A DNA stretch of 64,000 nucleotides from Chelonoidis abingdonii (Eukaryota > Chordata > Testudines > Testudinidae): assembly GCF_003597395.2 (NCBI RefSeq), contig NC_133777.1, positions 63,781,624 through 63,845,623 of the forward strand, in the 5' to 3' direction. The translations under genes were made by a program, and so were the position numbers. The notes beneath the pieces were generated by a model. That model saw only the letters and a list, made by a program, of their open reading frames with translations. It searched no databases and was not told where the DNA came from. Below are positions 32,240-43,828 of this stretch, in pieces. Positions within the stretch are counted from its first letter, which is position 1. Every line of letters begins with the position of its first letter.

Positions 32240-33246
32240 ATTTTTCCATCTGTGACAGATACAGCCAGCTAAATTTTCTGCTGGTGTAAATGGGCAAAAC
32301 TCAACTGAAGTCAGCAGCTAAATGAGGGCGGCGGGGGGGGGGGGAGGGGTTTGCTCCCTTTTATGGATAGCCAGCCAGCCAGCAGCTATAAACTCTCTCT
32401 TAGTAGTTGTTCTCTAATTGCCCTATCTGTAAAGCGTTAAAAAGTCTCACAGCTATGCATAGGTAAAAAGAAGTGAGTGGGCACCTGGCCAAAAGAGCCA
32501 ATGGGAAGGCCAGAACTTTTTAAAATTGAAACAACTTCCCTTTTGTCTGTCTGTCTGGTTGTTCTCCTGGGGAGAAGTGAACAAGGTAACAACTATGCTG
32601 TAAGAAGCTTGGGGCCAGGGATGAAAAATCCCTAGTATCATACCTAGAAACTACCCACTTGAAATCCCAGATAGGTAAGTAGATCAGGAAATGTCTAGGA
32701 AGATGGGATCAGGGTTATCTCTCATTTTGTTTATGGCTTGTGGACTCCTCTATGCTAACCCGGGTGCTTTTGTTTTTTGCTTGTAACCTTAAGATGGACC
32801 TCAAGAAAGCTATTCTTGGTGCTTAATCCTTGTACTTGTTTAAAACCTAGCAAACGCCTGAGTTTCCAAATGTGTTTTTTTTTTTTTTTAAATTTACCTT
32901 TTTAAAGAACAGGATTGGATTTCTGTGTCCTGTGAGGTTGTGCACATGTTTTTTAGTTAGCTGGTGAAAACAGCTGGTTCCCCCCCACCCTCCTTAGCTC
33001 TTAACTGGAGTGGGGGTGAAAGGGCTTGAGGGTACCCCACAGGAAGGAATTCCCAAGTGTGCCTTCTGGGCTCTCAAAGGGGTTCTGTACTTGGGTGCTG
33101 GCAGCATTGACCAATCCAAGGTCAGAGAAAAGCTGTAACCTTGGGAGTTTAATACAAGCCTGGAATGGCCAGTATTAATTTTTAGAACCCTTGAGGGCCC
33201 CCACCTTCTGCACTCAAAGTGCCAGAGTGAGGGATCAGCCTTGTGT
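32240..33246 (+). repeat. Candidate long dispersed repeat (possibly LTR-derived)
   Basis: Non-coding stretch that starts near TGTGACAGATACAGCCAGC and ends near GAGGGATCAGCCTTGTG. It contains low-complexity pieces (G-run at 32326-32346, CTGT repeat at 32534-32547, T-run at 32874-32889). Phrases such as GGGGTACCCCACAGGAAGGA and TGGAATGGCCAGTATTAATT look like a repeat common in reptile genomes. Recognition is from memory only and the class is uncertain. Confidence 0.35.
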
Positions 33247-33249
33247 GAT

Positions 33250-34620
33250 TTTTACATGAGCATAGCAGCTTGCCCAGTGTATGGGTAACTTCCTTCTCTT
33301 CTTGTCTCAACACCTATTGATGAAGGCAAATAATGGCATATATAAAAATATAACAGTGAGACATTGTGTTGTTTGGCTATATGTATTTTGTTATCATAAC
33401 AGCTAGGAGAGGAAAACTAGTTGCCATTTGTTGGCCAAACAGATGTTGGACAAGGCATTTACCAACATCCATTTTGGCCATTTATCAGTCTTTGCAGAGA
33501 CAAACAGCACTGTATGTTATATCTACAGAAGATATTGAGAGGAAGTCTGCTCTGCATTAGTCATCCAGAATGAGGTCCTTGATAGAATACAGATAATGAT
33601 TAAAAAATTAGTCATGTTTAGAAGTTAGGAAATAGTCTGGAAAGGGAGGAGTGTGGCTACATCACCCAGGAGCTGAAGCTGAAGAGGGCTCCTTAAGAGC
33701 TGCAACCAAAGTTTAGAGCTGAAAAATGCTCAGGCTAGGGTAGAACCAGTAAAGCTTTCTGCTCTTTCTAGGAGTGAGTGCCCACCTATTGGCATTTGGT
33801 GATGAAAATGGCCTGTAAACACACGTATATCTACTATGGTGCATCAAACCCAAAAGATCCAAAAGCACATAATAGAAATGCTGAAAAAGTTTGGTAATTG
33901 TAGAGACAAGACTGGCTATAAAGAGTCTTTATAGCTGTTTTAAGAGATTTTGAAACTAAAATAAAGACCATCTGCAATATTCTCAAAATATTTTGATTCC
34001 AGATGGCTGAATAGAGTACAAAGTGTTTAGGACTGAGTGCTCAGCTATATTATTTGCATGTAAATATGCATTTAGTCATTATGTACACATTGCATGGAAT
34101 ACCAGAAACAGTGCACACTCCCAGAAACACAATTCGCAAAACAGATTCCACATGACTATTAATAGAAACAGACTCAGACCCAGTCCACGTGAAATATAAA
34201 GCCATGTAACTGACAATTGTGTTCAAGCATAGTTTGTTGCTGGTACAACAACTGACAGGTCTGGATGGGATTTTTTTTTCTTCCCTGAGAAACCACTAAA
34301 GAATGTTAACGAGGGGGTAGGGATAAGGCTAATACGATGCACAGACAAAAATGCTCAACGGGGAATCTGTGCTATTCATTCCCCAGTTTACTGTAGCATG
34401 GGCCTGGCCAAGAGTCACTCATGTTTGGGTTTGCTACAACTGAGATGGGATCCTCCTGTTATGTGACAATGGATCTACAAGAATTTTCTTGCTTTGTCTT
34501 ACAATTGATCCAGTATGCCCGGGCTGAGCCTTTTTGCATGTCTGGCACTGAGAGCTGTGAAATATGCAATTTAGGTTACTTAACCAACAATCATAGGGCC
34601 TGGATTGCTTTCTGCCCTCT
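33250..34620. other. Intron DNA, no gene seen
   Basis: Unique-looking AT-rich DNA. An inverted pair at about 33426-33475 (GCCATTTGTTGGCC / GGCCATTTATC) is the only structure noted. Confidence 0.4.
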
Positions 34621-34623
34621 AGC

Positions 34624-34958
34624 TTTGTGGTTCTCAACCAGGGGTCTGGGGCCACTAGGGGACCAGAGCAGGTTTCAGGGGGACTGCCAAGCAGGACCAG
34701 GGTTGGACTCACTGGGGCCCATGGTGGAAAGCTGAAGCCCCGCTGTGTGGGCTGAAGCCCAGGGCTCTGAGTCCTACCACCTGGGCTCAAGCCTGAGCAA
34801 CGTAGCTTTTGGGGGACCTCTGTGGTGTGGGGCCTCAGTTGCCCTGCTTGCTACCCCCTAATTCTGGCCCTGGCTTTTATATGCAGGAAAACAGTTGTGG
34901 AGCTTTTATAGCATGTTGGAGTGGGGCCTCTGAAAGAAAAAGATTGAGAACCCCTGAG
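34624..34958. mobile_element. hAT-type MITE (GTGGTTCTCAACC ends)
   Basis: The left end reads GTGGTTCTCAACCAGGGGT and the right end is the inverted ATTGAGAACCCCTGAG, characteristic of hAT-type MITEs. The interior contains three GCTGAAGCCC units at 34731-34756. Non-coding. Confidence 0.7.
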
Positions 34959-35289
34959 CTAGCTGATCACAATGAGAGTCAATCTAACCACGCTAGCAGA
35001 CCCTTTTACGACAAAGATGTCTAGACCTGTAAAAGCCCAAGGCTGAAGCAGGGGTTCCGACCTGGTTAAAATGTAGTTTGAGCTCATGCACGCTGCAAGA
35101 CCAATCCACGTTTTAAATGTTCTGAGACTATCTGGTTGTACCCAGCTCCCCTAACCTGGTGCTAGTTACAAAGGGGAAGCTTGCACTGCCATGGTCTGGG
35201 TTTGTGCCTACAGTGTAATAAACACTTCAGCTCTCAGTTGACCTCAAGCTAAAAGTAAAAAGGGCACATGGGAGTATAGCGGTAATTAC

Positions 35290-35385
35290 CAAGGCTCAGA
35301 TTTTTAAAGGTATTTTTGGTGCCTAACTCCCATTGATTTTAATTGGAGTTAGTTACAAATACCCTTGAGGAACTGGACTATAGTA
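35290..35385. repeat. Short palindromic dispersed repeat
   Basis: TCAGATTTTTAAAGGTATTT and TGCCTAACTCCCATTGAT lie in the left half. Their approximate inverse (AATTGGAGTTAGTTACAAAT, ACCCTTGAGG) is in the right half. A related design appears at 60667-60760. Confidence 0.55.
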
Positions 35386-35399
35386 TGTCATTAAAAACC

Positions 35400-37145
35400 A
35401 TTTTGCTACCTAAATTGTTTGTTTAAAAGATATTCCTGAATGTGTAAAGGCTTCAATTTAAAAGAAAACATATTTTAATCTGTAAGGAACAGAGTGGCAC
35501 TAACAATAGTGCGGCTAGTGGAAACGTGGCCATTCCATCAAATTTCCAGCAGTAACTTATGCCTGCCAGAATGCTAGGTACATTTGTTAATTGGAATGTA
35601 ATGGAAAAGAAATAGGTCACACTTTATATTAAGGGCACATTAAACCTTTAACTAAAATTATCAACATCACATGTCCAAATATACAAAGTAAATATCTTTA
35701 AATCAAACTCTAAAGCTCTCAAGCTTTCTTACATTGCCTGTCTGTAAATGTCTCTTCTTAGTGGAAATATTTTTATTGGTTTGTGTGAGTAAGAAGAACT
35801 TGACATTTACTAGTTTTACTGACATTTACCAATAAAAATCTAATCCTTCCAAGCCTATTTATAACTATGGCTCATCCTTATCTGTAACATCTATTCATCA
35901 TGTTTTAACCATTTGTAAACTATTGTACTAAATGTACTTAATATGAAGTGTGAGCAAGAAATTGTATTGCGCTGCTAGGTAGAATCATGACTGTACAATA
36001 AGAAATAGCTACCATGGCTTTAGAAAGGAGAGGCTGTGTAAATAACTTCCATGGCTTTATTTCTAGGAGTTCTAGACAAGGTAGTTAGTGGTAGTGCACT
36101 GCAAATTAATTTTATTTCCATTATTAGGCTCCAACAAAATTGTGTGTGACGTTTTATTGTAGTTAAGATTAAGCTTGTAGAAATGAGCAATAGGACACAG
36201 GATCTGGTAGAAAAAGGAGCAGTTAAAGTATTCAGAATGTGATTGTGGGACAATCCTACAATCAGCCTGTTTGCTGTTAGTGTGCATGTTACTGTGGAGT
36301 AACTGCAGGATCTGCACAGCAGAAATATTCCATGTGTCTGATAACTTCAAACCAACAAATCCTACAGACCAGATGGAATTTATCAGTAATTTTTAAAGGC
36401 GGCCAGTTAAACATGTGCACGTCTATAGGGCCCCATGCTCAAACTTCTAAAGCTTTTAAATTGCTATTATGAATATGTGCCCATGTGTAAAAAGGCAGTT
36501 TGATTTCATAATGACATGGGGGAGAGGATTGACAAGACACAACTATGGTACATAACTAACCAGAGGAGATCTTAGCAGTGTCCAAATACAGGGACCCTAA
36601 CACCATTAATCTTATGTATGCACCGATTTAGGCATTTGGAAAACAGCAGCACTACCATAAGCGGGGAAATGGCAAAATTAAAAATTGGCTGTTTTCCCTT
36701 CTATCATTTCTAATACCAACAATCACTATAAAAAAGCACTTCCTGGCAAACTAGTGAATGGGGTTAGCTAGCAACATGGACTAGTGGAATAATTTATGTC
36801 TCAAGATAGCAACTGAAATTCAGACTTGACCGGCAAGTGGAAATTAACTGCGTTGTGTCTTCCTATACTTTGTGTATGTTACAAAACCAGCTCACCATCT
36901 GGCATCATCTCTTCAAGAGAGGCCCAGGCATGGACTAACTAAGGGTGATGGGAGAAGAGGGTCAGGAGTGATGTAGTCTGATGAACCCATGCAAGAGAAT
37001 TTGCACAGCATCTTGCTCTAGACAGCTCTCCTCCTTCATGAGCCCATAATCAATACTTTAATACATACAGGGAACAGAGAGCGGGAGAATAGAGCTGTCC
37101 ATTCTGAGTATGTATGCAGCATAGCTGTGTGGGTCCAAGGATATT
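35400..37145. other. Intron DNA, no gene seen
   Basis: AT-rich, unique-looking sequence. No coding frame or clear element. An AATAAAAATC-type duplicate occurs near 35770 (inverted) and 35832. Confidence 0.4.
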
Positions 37146-37157
37146 AAATAGACTAGG

Positions 37158-37312
37158 TGGGGGAGGTAATATCTTTTATGGGTCCAACTTCTGTTGGTGA
37201 GGGAGACAAATTTTCAGGCTGACAGACCCAAAGAAGAACTTTGTTGGTTGGAAAGCTTGGCTCTTTCACCAACAGAAGTTGGTCCAATAAAAGATATCTC
37301 ACCTCACTCTGT
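37158..37312. repeat. Fold-back dispersed repeat (GGTAATATCTTTTAT family)
   Basis: Perfect 17-bp inverted repeat at 37184-37200 and 37266-37282 (CCAACTTCTGTTGGTGA and its reverse complement), inside longer imperfect arms. Partial copies occur at 39664-39742 and 59056-59162, both with AGATATTACCTCA...TTTGTCTCT and GGACCAA...GCTACAACAC. Confidence 0.65.
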
Positions 37313-37445
37313 CACGTGGTGTGTGTACATTTCAGCTGTTCAAGTATTCAAGGGATCTAGATTCTATTTAATTTGAATGGGAATTGGATGTCCAAATCCT
37401 TTAGATGGCTTTGAAAATGTCAGCCCTATGGTTAACTTTAAAATG

Positions 37446-37523
37446 ATTGGGCCAAATTCATCTCTAGTAGAGCTCCATCGGTGTGAATGGAGTTCTACCA
37501 CAGATGAAATTGACCCCCAGTGT
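37446..37523. repeat. Short palindromic dispersed repeat
   Basis: The left half reads GGGCCAAATTCATCTCTAG and GAGCTCCATCGGTGTGAATG. The right half is the approximate mirror GGAGTTCTACCACAGATGAA, ATTGACCCCC. Confidence 0.6.
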
Positions 37524-37529
37524 GAGAGC

Positions 37530-38759
37530 TTCATAAGAATCCATTTAATTGTATCTACTTAAAAACTGACCCAATTTGGCAGTTATGTACCACTGTTATT
37601 TGACATTGCCGGCAAGAGTCTTATGTGCAGGACTTGAGCTAGGCAATAACTCTGACAAAGGAAGGTTTAACTGAGAGGTTTGTCATCCTACACTATTAGC
37701 CCAACTCCATTGTACCAGAAACGGAAGTATTAAACATCAAATGCTTCATAAGTGATGCAGCTGTGGTGTTTTGGACATAATGTGAATGTGGCCAGCACAA
37801 GCAAAAGCAATGAAGTTATTTGTGAAAGTTGTAAAATCTTGTAAGGTAAGAACCTCCACGCATTTAAAAACTAAAATGGGGTGTTACAATTTAATCACAA
37901 AGTAGGAAATAGCCTCTGTGAAACCTGACTTTCAAGTGATCCCTATTTTGACTTTGTATCCTTTTGTGTTATGACGTAAGAAATGCTGTGGTGTTCCCTA
38001 TATCAGCCAAAGAAGCAAAAACCTATTGGTTAATGTTCGGTGGTTGATAACTGAAAACATGGAAAATTTTGTTTATACACCAAGATAAACACACACAAAA
38101 AACAAGCCATGCTTGTTTCCTTAATTGGAAAAGACCAGTAGCTGTAGGGAGGAGTGGGTACGGCTGGCTAGTGAGGCAGTAAATTCCAATCTATTGTTTA
38201 CTGTAAGTTTAAAAAATGCTGCTTGATATACTGAACCCTGCATTTTATAAAAATATTTAAATACTTTCAGTGTTATGGGAAGATTATTTTGATATCAAGT
38301 GCAAACAAATGTCAAAAAGAAAAAGGCCCCTAATGAGCAGAGAACACTCCTTTTAACAAGAGTAAATACACAAAGAACACGAACTGGCACATCAAAGGCG
38401 AGAATTAGAACAGGGAGGAGTTTGCAGAAAGTCAAGCAGTAATAGACTAAACAACACGTGCTTGCCAAAGCCTAGTTTCCCAGAGCTCTCCAGCTTAGTT
38501 TCCCCCAATATGCCACAACAGCAAGCAAGAAAGGGGTCACTTCATGGTATATTGTGGTTATGCTGTAGCTATAGCCAAAAAAACCACAGATCGAAACAAT
38601 ACTCTACCTCCCTGGAGTAGCTGGGACAGATTATGGATGCTCCAGTACAGGTTCATTGCAGGGAGCAGGAGATGTGAAAGGAAGCCACAATTCATGTGCT
38701 TTGCATTCTCTAAACAGGGAAGGAAGCCAGTAGCATAGCAATGGCCAGGTTTGGCCCCC
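37530..38759. other. Intron DNA, no gene seen
   Basis: Unique-looking sequence. No gene, RNA or transposon recognised. Confidence 0.4.
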
Positions 38760-39327
38760 TGTGATGGGGTGTGCACCCCACAGAAAACTTGAAGGCGTTA
38801 AGGTGGCCAGGTAGGCCAATTAACTCCCCAGGTTCCACCTGAGGAAGGAGCCAGGAAGCAGGGATTGATTGATTAAATGAGACAGGACAGGAACACCCAG
38901 AAGCTGACACCAGAAAGGAGCTTTAGGCTAGCAAACCCAGGGAAGGGAGAGAGCTGGAAAGGTAGGAAAGGCTCAGGAGAAAAGCAGTAAGGGATAAAAA
39001 CAGGGCAGACCTTGGCGGCTGCTGCTGAGCCGGAATCCCAAGTAGAGGGCAGGCCTGGGTTCCCCTACCAGCCACTGGGGAAGTGGTGCAGAGCAGAGAG
39101 TGGACTGTCTGGGGCAGCTTGCCTTGGAAAAGTTTGATACTCTGGAAGGTGAGGACCACAGTGACCTGGCTGATGGGCCAACTCACGAAGAGGCAGCTGC
39201 AGCTCCTGGAGTGAGAGGCTGCAGAGTGAGACAGGCTGGGCAAAGAAACTGTGAGAGGAGGGTACAGCACCTGGAAAGAGCTAATCTCCTGAGGAGGTGC
39301 CACTAACACAGTGAGCACCCCATGACA
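38760..39327. repeat. LTR-like dispersed repeat, copy B (related to 19935-20768)
   Basis: 568 bp. The ends are TGTGATGGGGTGTGCACCCC and, read back from the right, TGTCATGGGGTGCTCACTG, giving a 13-bp imperfect inverted terminus with TG...CA. Non-coding and purine-rich. The right two thirds match copy A. A solo LTR is the simplest reading, but the terminal palindrome is longer than usual and no target duplication was seen. Confidence 0.55.
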
Positions 39328-39663
39328 TATCCCCTTCCCTTCTATGCAACAGGCAGGGCTGTATACATGACATTTGGTTCCCCATACTGCATGTATAGCA
39401 ATGCAATGTGCTTCTAAGCACCCAGATGGTCTCTAGGTATTGTTGGTAAAACAGCTGGAGTGGAAATTACCACACAGTGTTGTCTGAGAAGATATTATAG
39501 CATTTCTCTGTACTTTGAGATAGGGAATGATTGTGATATCTCAGCAACATGTGGTAAATATGGACTTTTTAGGGTGACTACTGTGGTGAAACGTTACATC
39601 AGACAATGTGCTATAGGAGTTATCTGTGTGACTCACGGACACCACTGTGTAGAACTTTTAAAG

Positions 39664-39742
39664 AGAGAAGGTGGGTGAGGTAATAAGATATTACCTCACT
39701 CACTTTGTCTCTTAACATCCTGGGACCAATATAGCTACAACA
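39664..39742 (+). repeat. Partial copy of the GGTAATATCTTTTAT family
   Basis: Reads GAGGTAATAAGATATTACCT, then CTTTGTCTCTTAACATCCTG, GGACCAATATAGCTACAACA. It matches the tail seen at 59094-59158. Confidence 0.55.
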
Positions 39743-39749
39743 CTGCATA

Positions 39750-41300
39750 GAGCTTTTAAAACATTAGTAGACACCCTGAATTGGGTAGGCCTCTGAATAA
39801 CTGACTGATTTTTCAGGCTATGCTCTACTATATTACTAATACTATTTACCATAGTAAATTCTGGGCATTAAGCCGTGAATGCTTCAACTGAATCTTTTTT
39901 GAAAATATTTTTTTCTCCTCCCATCATGACATTTCTTAGACAAGAAATTTCAAGAAATACATTTATCTTCTGATATAATGTGCACTAAGAAAGAAGTTAT
40001 TGTGCTGTGTAAGAGACACCTAATTATAAGGATAATTATCCTCTTTAAAGAAAAATTATACTTGTTGCTGTAATGTCCTGTTGTGAAAATTATGACTAGA
40101 CAATAACAAACTTGTGATAGTCATGACAGAAGTATTTATTCCTCAATAAAGACATGTCCTGAGTTCTGTGGAAATCTCAGGGGTGCAATGAACACCAGGC
40201 CAACTGTCATGATGAAGGAAACCTCTCATGGATCTTTCTAAAAGAAGAGTAGTTAATGATAATTATTACCTTTTGGGGGAAGATGGTAGGGGATATCAAG
40301 AATAGAAATGATCTTCCTGCCAATGTGTAATTTGCCACTGAGAATGTTAAGCAATGATAAGTCTTTTAAAATCTTGTGACTAATACTGCTTTTCAGATGA
40401 AACACATTATTCATTGTAGCACCTCTTCTTTCTAAATGATGATTTGCATAAACATTAAATAAGTTACCTTGCTATTTAGTGCTAATCCTGATGGACATTT
40501 ATGACCAGACTTTCCGAAGAGCTAGACAGGCTGAGTGCCAAGCTCTCTAGAAAATCTGGACTTTATAGTTTAGGCAGTGACCACATAGCTAACCTTCCTG
40601 GAACCAACAAACTGGAGTAACATGCGTGAAAGCTGCTGTGACTTATGGTACCAAACTTTTTTCTCTTAGCTTCCATTAATGGAGATTGTTGTTCCTTGCT
40701 CAAGGAACGTAACAGAAGATGTTTGTCTTTTAATGAATCACATGTTAAAAAGCACACTCCCAAGGTTTATAAGTGTAAAACCCATCCCCTAAGAATAATA
40801 TTCTGTACTTCACACTGTACTTTACAATATCCCATGATGATGGATTTTTAAATTCTCCCAATATAAGAGTTAAGTGTAGGAAAATCTTTGCTCCTAAAGC
40901 AGGCTAAACCCAATATAGGCATTGTGTGGACCTGTGCATGTTGCACTGTCACTTTGCTGCCCCTGCTGGTTTTGTTGTAATGAGCTGACAGGGGACTGAA
41001 GTTTGTAAGAGTCTCCTGCCCTGAGACATTCACAGGGCATGAACTTGTCTCACTCTCTGTTTTGTTCTATCATAACTGTAAATCTGGCAGAGGACTGGAG
41101 ACAACAGCAAGACTTTAGGTTATTTTATCTGAGGCAAACTGTTGTAATTCACAGTGACAGAATTTCTAGTCCAAATGTAAATTGAGCAGCATAAAGTGTG
41201 TGGAGTCACAGCTCTATGGGTGTAGAGAGCAAGGAGTTCACCAAGCACCATGCCTCACGGAGTAGCTAAGGGCAGAGGTGAAAGTAATTTAAAGGACTTA
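39750..41300. other. Intron DNA, no gene seen
   Basis: Unique-looking sequence with no recognised gene or element. Confidence 0.4.
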
Positions 41301-41309
41301 CTGGTATGC

Positions 41310-41410
41310 TGGGGCAAAATCAGTATTTGATCCTGCTAGTGAAGGCAGGGGGCTGGACTTGATGACCTTGAAAGGTCCCTTCCAGTTCTAGGAGATAGGA
41401 TAGCTCCATT
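41310..41410 (+). mobile_element. 5'-truncated turtle SINE
   Basis: Only the 3' half is present: GGGGCAAAATCAGTATTTGA, GTGAAGGCAGGGGGCTGGAC, the tail GGTCCCTTCCAGTTCTAGGA and ATAGGATAGCTCCATT, then a poly(T). It is the same overall type as the full copy starting 22 bp further on, but with a different subfamily tail. Confidence 0.75.
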
Positions 41411-41431
41411 TTTTTTTGAGGGGGGGGAAGA

Positions 41432-41595
41432 AGGGATAGCTCAGTGGTTTGAGTATTGGTCTGCTAAACCCAGGGTTGTGAGCTCAATCCTTGAGGGGGC
41501 CACTTAGGGATTTGGGGATTGGTCCTGCTTTGAGCAGGGGGTTGGACTAGATGATCTCTTGAGGTCCCTTCCAACCCTAATAATCTATGATTCTG
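41432..41595 (+). mobile_element. Turtle tRNA-derived SINE, full length
   Basis: Starts AGGGATAGCTCAGTGGTTTG. The A box is TAGCTCAGTGG (41437-41447) and the B box region is GAGCTCAATCC (41480-41490), at tRNA spacing. A tRNA-unrelated body (GAGGGGGCCACTTAGGGA) follows. The tail GAGGTCCCTTCCAACCCTAA plus TAATCTATGATTCTG resembles the 3' end of CR1 LINEs, whose machinery is believed to mobilise these SINEs. This family is diagnostic for cryptodiran turtles. Confidence 0.92.
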
Positions 41596-41718
41596 TTATC
41601 AGCATTGACCATTGCTCGCTTTGTGTGCTAGCTCATCACTCGCTTAAATGTTAAAATGTTTGTTTCTAACAGAAACTTTGAGATCCCTTTAGCTGCTTAC
41701 TGCAGACAGTTTCACCAT

Positions 41719-41958
41719 AGCCTTGTCTAAACACAAGAGTTGTATGGCTTTGACTGTGCTGGTATAGTGTGGATGCAGTTATAAATGTGCTTATGCAGTA
41801 CACTTTATCCCTCTGTGGGAAGGGAAACAAGCTATACCCATGTCAGCACACTCATATCAGTATAACTGTGTCCTTGCTAGGGGGCATATCGGTTAAAATA
41901 AAATCACACTCCTAACTGAATGGTCATACCAATACAAAATCTCTGTAGACTAGGTCTA
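41719..41958. mobile_element. MITE with GTCTA ends
   Basis: About 240 bp: the left end reads AGCCTTGTCTAAACACAAG and the right reads back as AGACCTAGTCTACAGAG. The interior includes mirrored GCTATACCCATGTCAGCACA and TGCTGGTATAGTGTGG blocks. Non-coding. Confidence 0.5.
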
Positions 41959-41959
41959 A

Positions 41960-43710
41960 GTGTCTGCATGCCTCTGGTGTGTCCAACATGAAATCTAAAC
42001 TCAATTTGTCAGTGCTGTTCAATGCAGTGGCAATTCAAACTTCAATCAATCCCTTGTTTTCAGACTAGGAGTACTAGAAACAGAAAAGGCAATAGGCAAG
42101 AGTGTGCAAAGAGAAGTAGTTAGTAAATGGATATTGCTTTAAGGCCTGCCCACAAGACTTTTTCTAAGTATCAGCAATGGCGCAAAACACATTACTTTAA
42201 AGGGTATTAAAATGGAGTACATGCTGTTTAAAAAGATGCTCTACTGGCTTCCTGAATTTAAAAAAAAATAGTCAGAGTGCAGCTGTACATAAATCTTGTT
42301 CTGACAAAGATGAGTTACAAGGGGGATAGCCCAGTCAATTCCAGTCTCTTATTCCCCAAAATGGGAAAGCTCCCACTTTGAATAATCATCTCTGATTCTG
42401 GATGATTGAATCCAGGTTGCCTGGATTCATCATACTGTCCATACTCAGAACATATGATTGGGAATTCATTAGTAGAAGGAGAACCTTCTTCACCCTAGCA
42501 GAATCGAGGCATACAATCTCAATTTTTCTCTAAGCCACCATAGCCAATCAGATTTGGAGCCTAGTGACTGCTATAGATCTTGTAACCTCCACCTTGTACC
42601 ATTCACCTGCTTCAGGCCTGCTCTATACCAGGATGTCCTGTAAGGATGACTCAGAGTTAGGAATAGGATAAGATGTCTATGGAAGAGAACAATGGTATGT
42701 CTTACAGGAACCATAATTCAATAGATTTATTTTTCCAAGAAGATCTCTGGAATTTGTCCATAAAGTCTTAAAGAAGACTATCTACAAATATCTTTAATAA
42801 AATGAACAAAATAATGCACACTAATAAAACTACAAGCTGAATACTAAATCATAATAAATCTAGGAGGATTATTTCTACTGGAAAGGTACTAAGGCAGATT
42901 CTCATCCAGATTCTACTTCTCCTTAGTTACCAGACCTGTGTGAATAATGTCTGCCTTAAAGTAACAGAGCATTCGCTATGTAAAATAAGCATCATTTGCT
43001 TAATAGTAACGAAAGAAAAATCCTTGGGCTGTGTTGGAAGAACAGGAGGAAAGTTGACTGCACATGCAGTGATGCATTTTTGCTAGGGGTTTAGACTAAA
43101 GGTGTTGAGCATAATTCAAATACATAGATAGCAATGCCTCTGGCCCTAAGTAACATAAATAACATCATACAGTGAAAGCCTTTAGAGGATGAATGTTCCT
43201 GAGGATAATCTGATTTTTACACTTGCTCATTGGATATATTACAAAACATGTCATGACAAGAGGAACATCCTGATACTGGAGACAAATCTCGGTCATCAAG
43301 GAGTCCCTTATTAACAGTTAGCACTAGGTGTAAATGCCGGTGGTATGGAAATTCACTCTCAATGCAGCCTTTTACTGCAGGAAGATGACATGAAAATGAT
43401 TCTGAAAAACCACTGAACTGCTATAATAATTTGTCTCCAATAGGCCATTTCATCACTGTGACAAGGCATGTGTATAGCAGAGGATATTCTCATTGGCCCT
43501 TGGTGTTTCACTTACACCGATGTACCTTTCAGTACATCCCTATTATATTGTCAAACATGTACCTTGGCTCGGGATTGTTTTTTTTTTTTCACCAAATGGG
43601 AAAATCTACACATGGCTGGCTGTGTATTGGCAGGAAAAAATCCTCCTTTCTGAACTCTGTAACCAAATGGCATAAGTCCCAATGGTAACAGCAGCTGAGC
43701 AAGGCCCAAA
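41960..43710. other. Intron DNA, no gene seen
   Basis: Unique-looking AT-rich sequence. The overlapping + strand frames near 43431-43688 lack any recognisable domain. Confidence 0.4.
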
Positions 43711-43719
43711 GAAGCTATC

Positions 43720-43828
43720 CCCATCAGGCCTTAATTCAGCCAAGTACTTGAGTAGTCAAAGTACATGTGCGCTCATGTGCTTAAAGTTATTGTACGTGCT
43801 TAAATACCTTGCTGGATTGGGGCCTTAG
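43720..43828. repeat. Short palindromic repeat (GCAAGGTACTTAAGCA type)
   Basis: The left half reads AATTCAGCCAAGTACTTGAG and the right half GTGCTTAAATACCTTGCTGG with ATTGGGGCC after it. The halves are imperfect inverted copies. A half copy lies at 26035-26098. Confidence 0.55.

Noticed and set aside
41437..41490. A box and B box considered as a genuine tRNA gene
   Set aside because: No full cloverleaf with acceptor pairing; the tRNA-like part continues into a SINE body and CR1-like tail.
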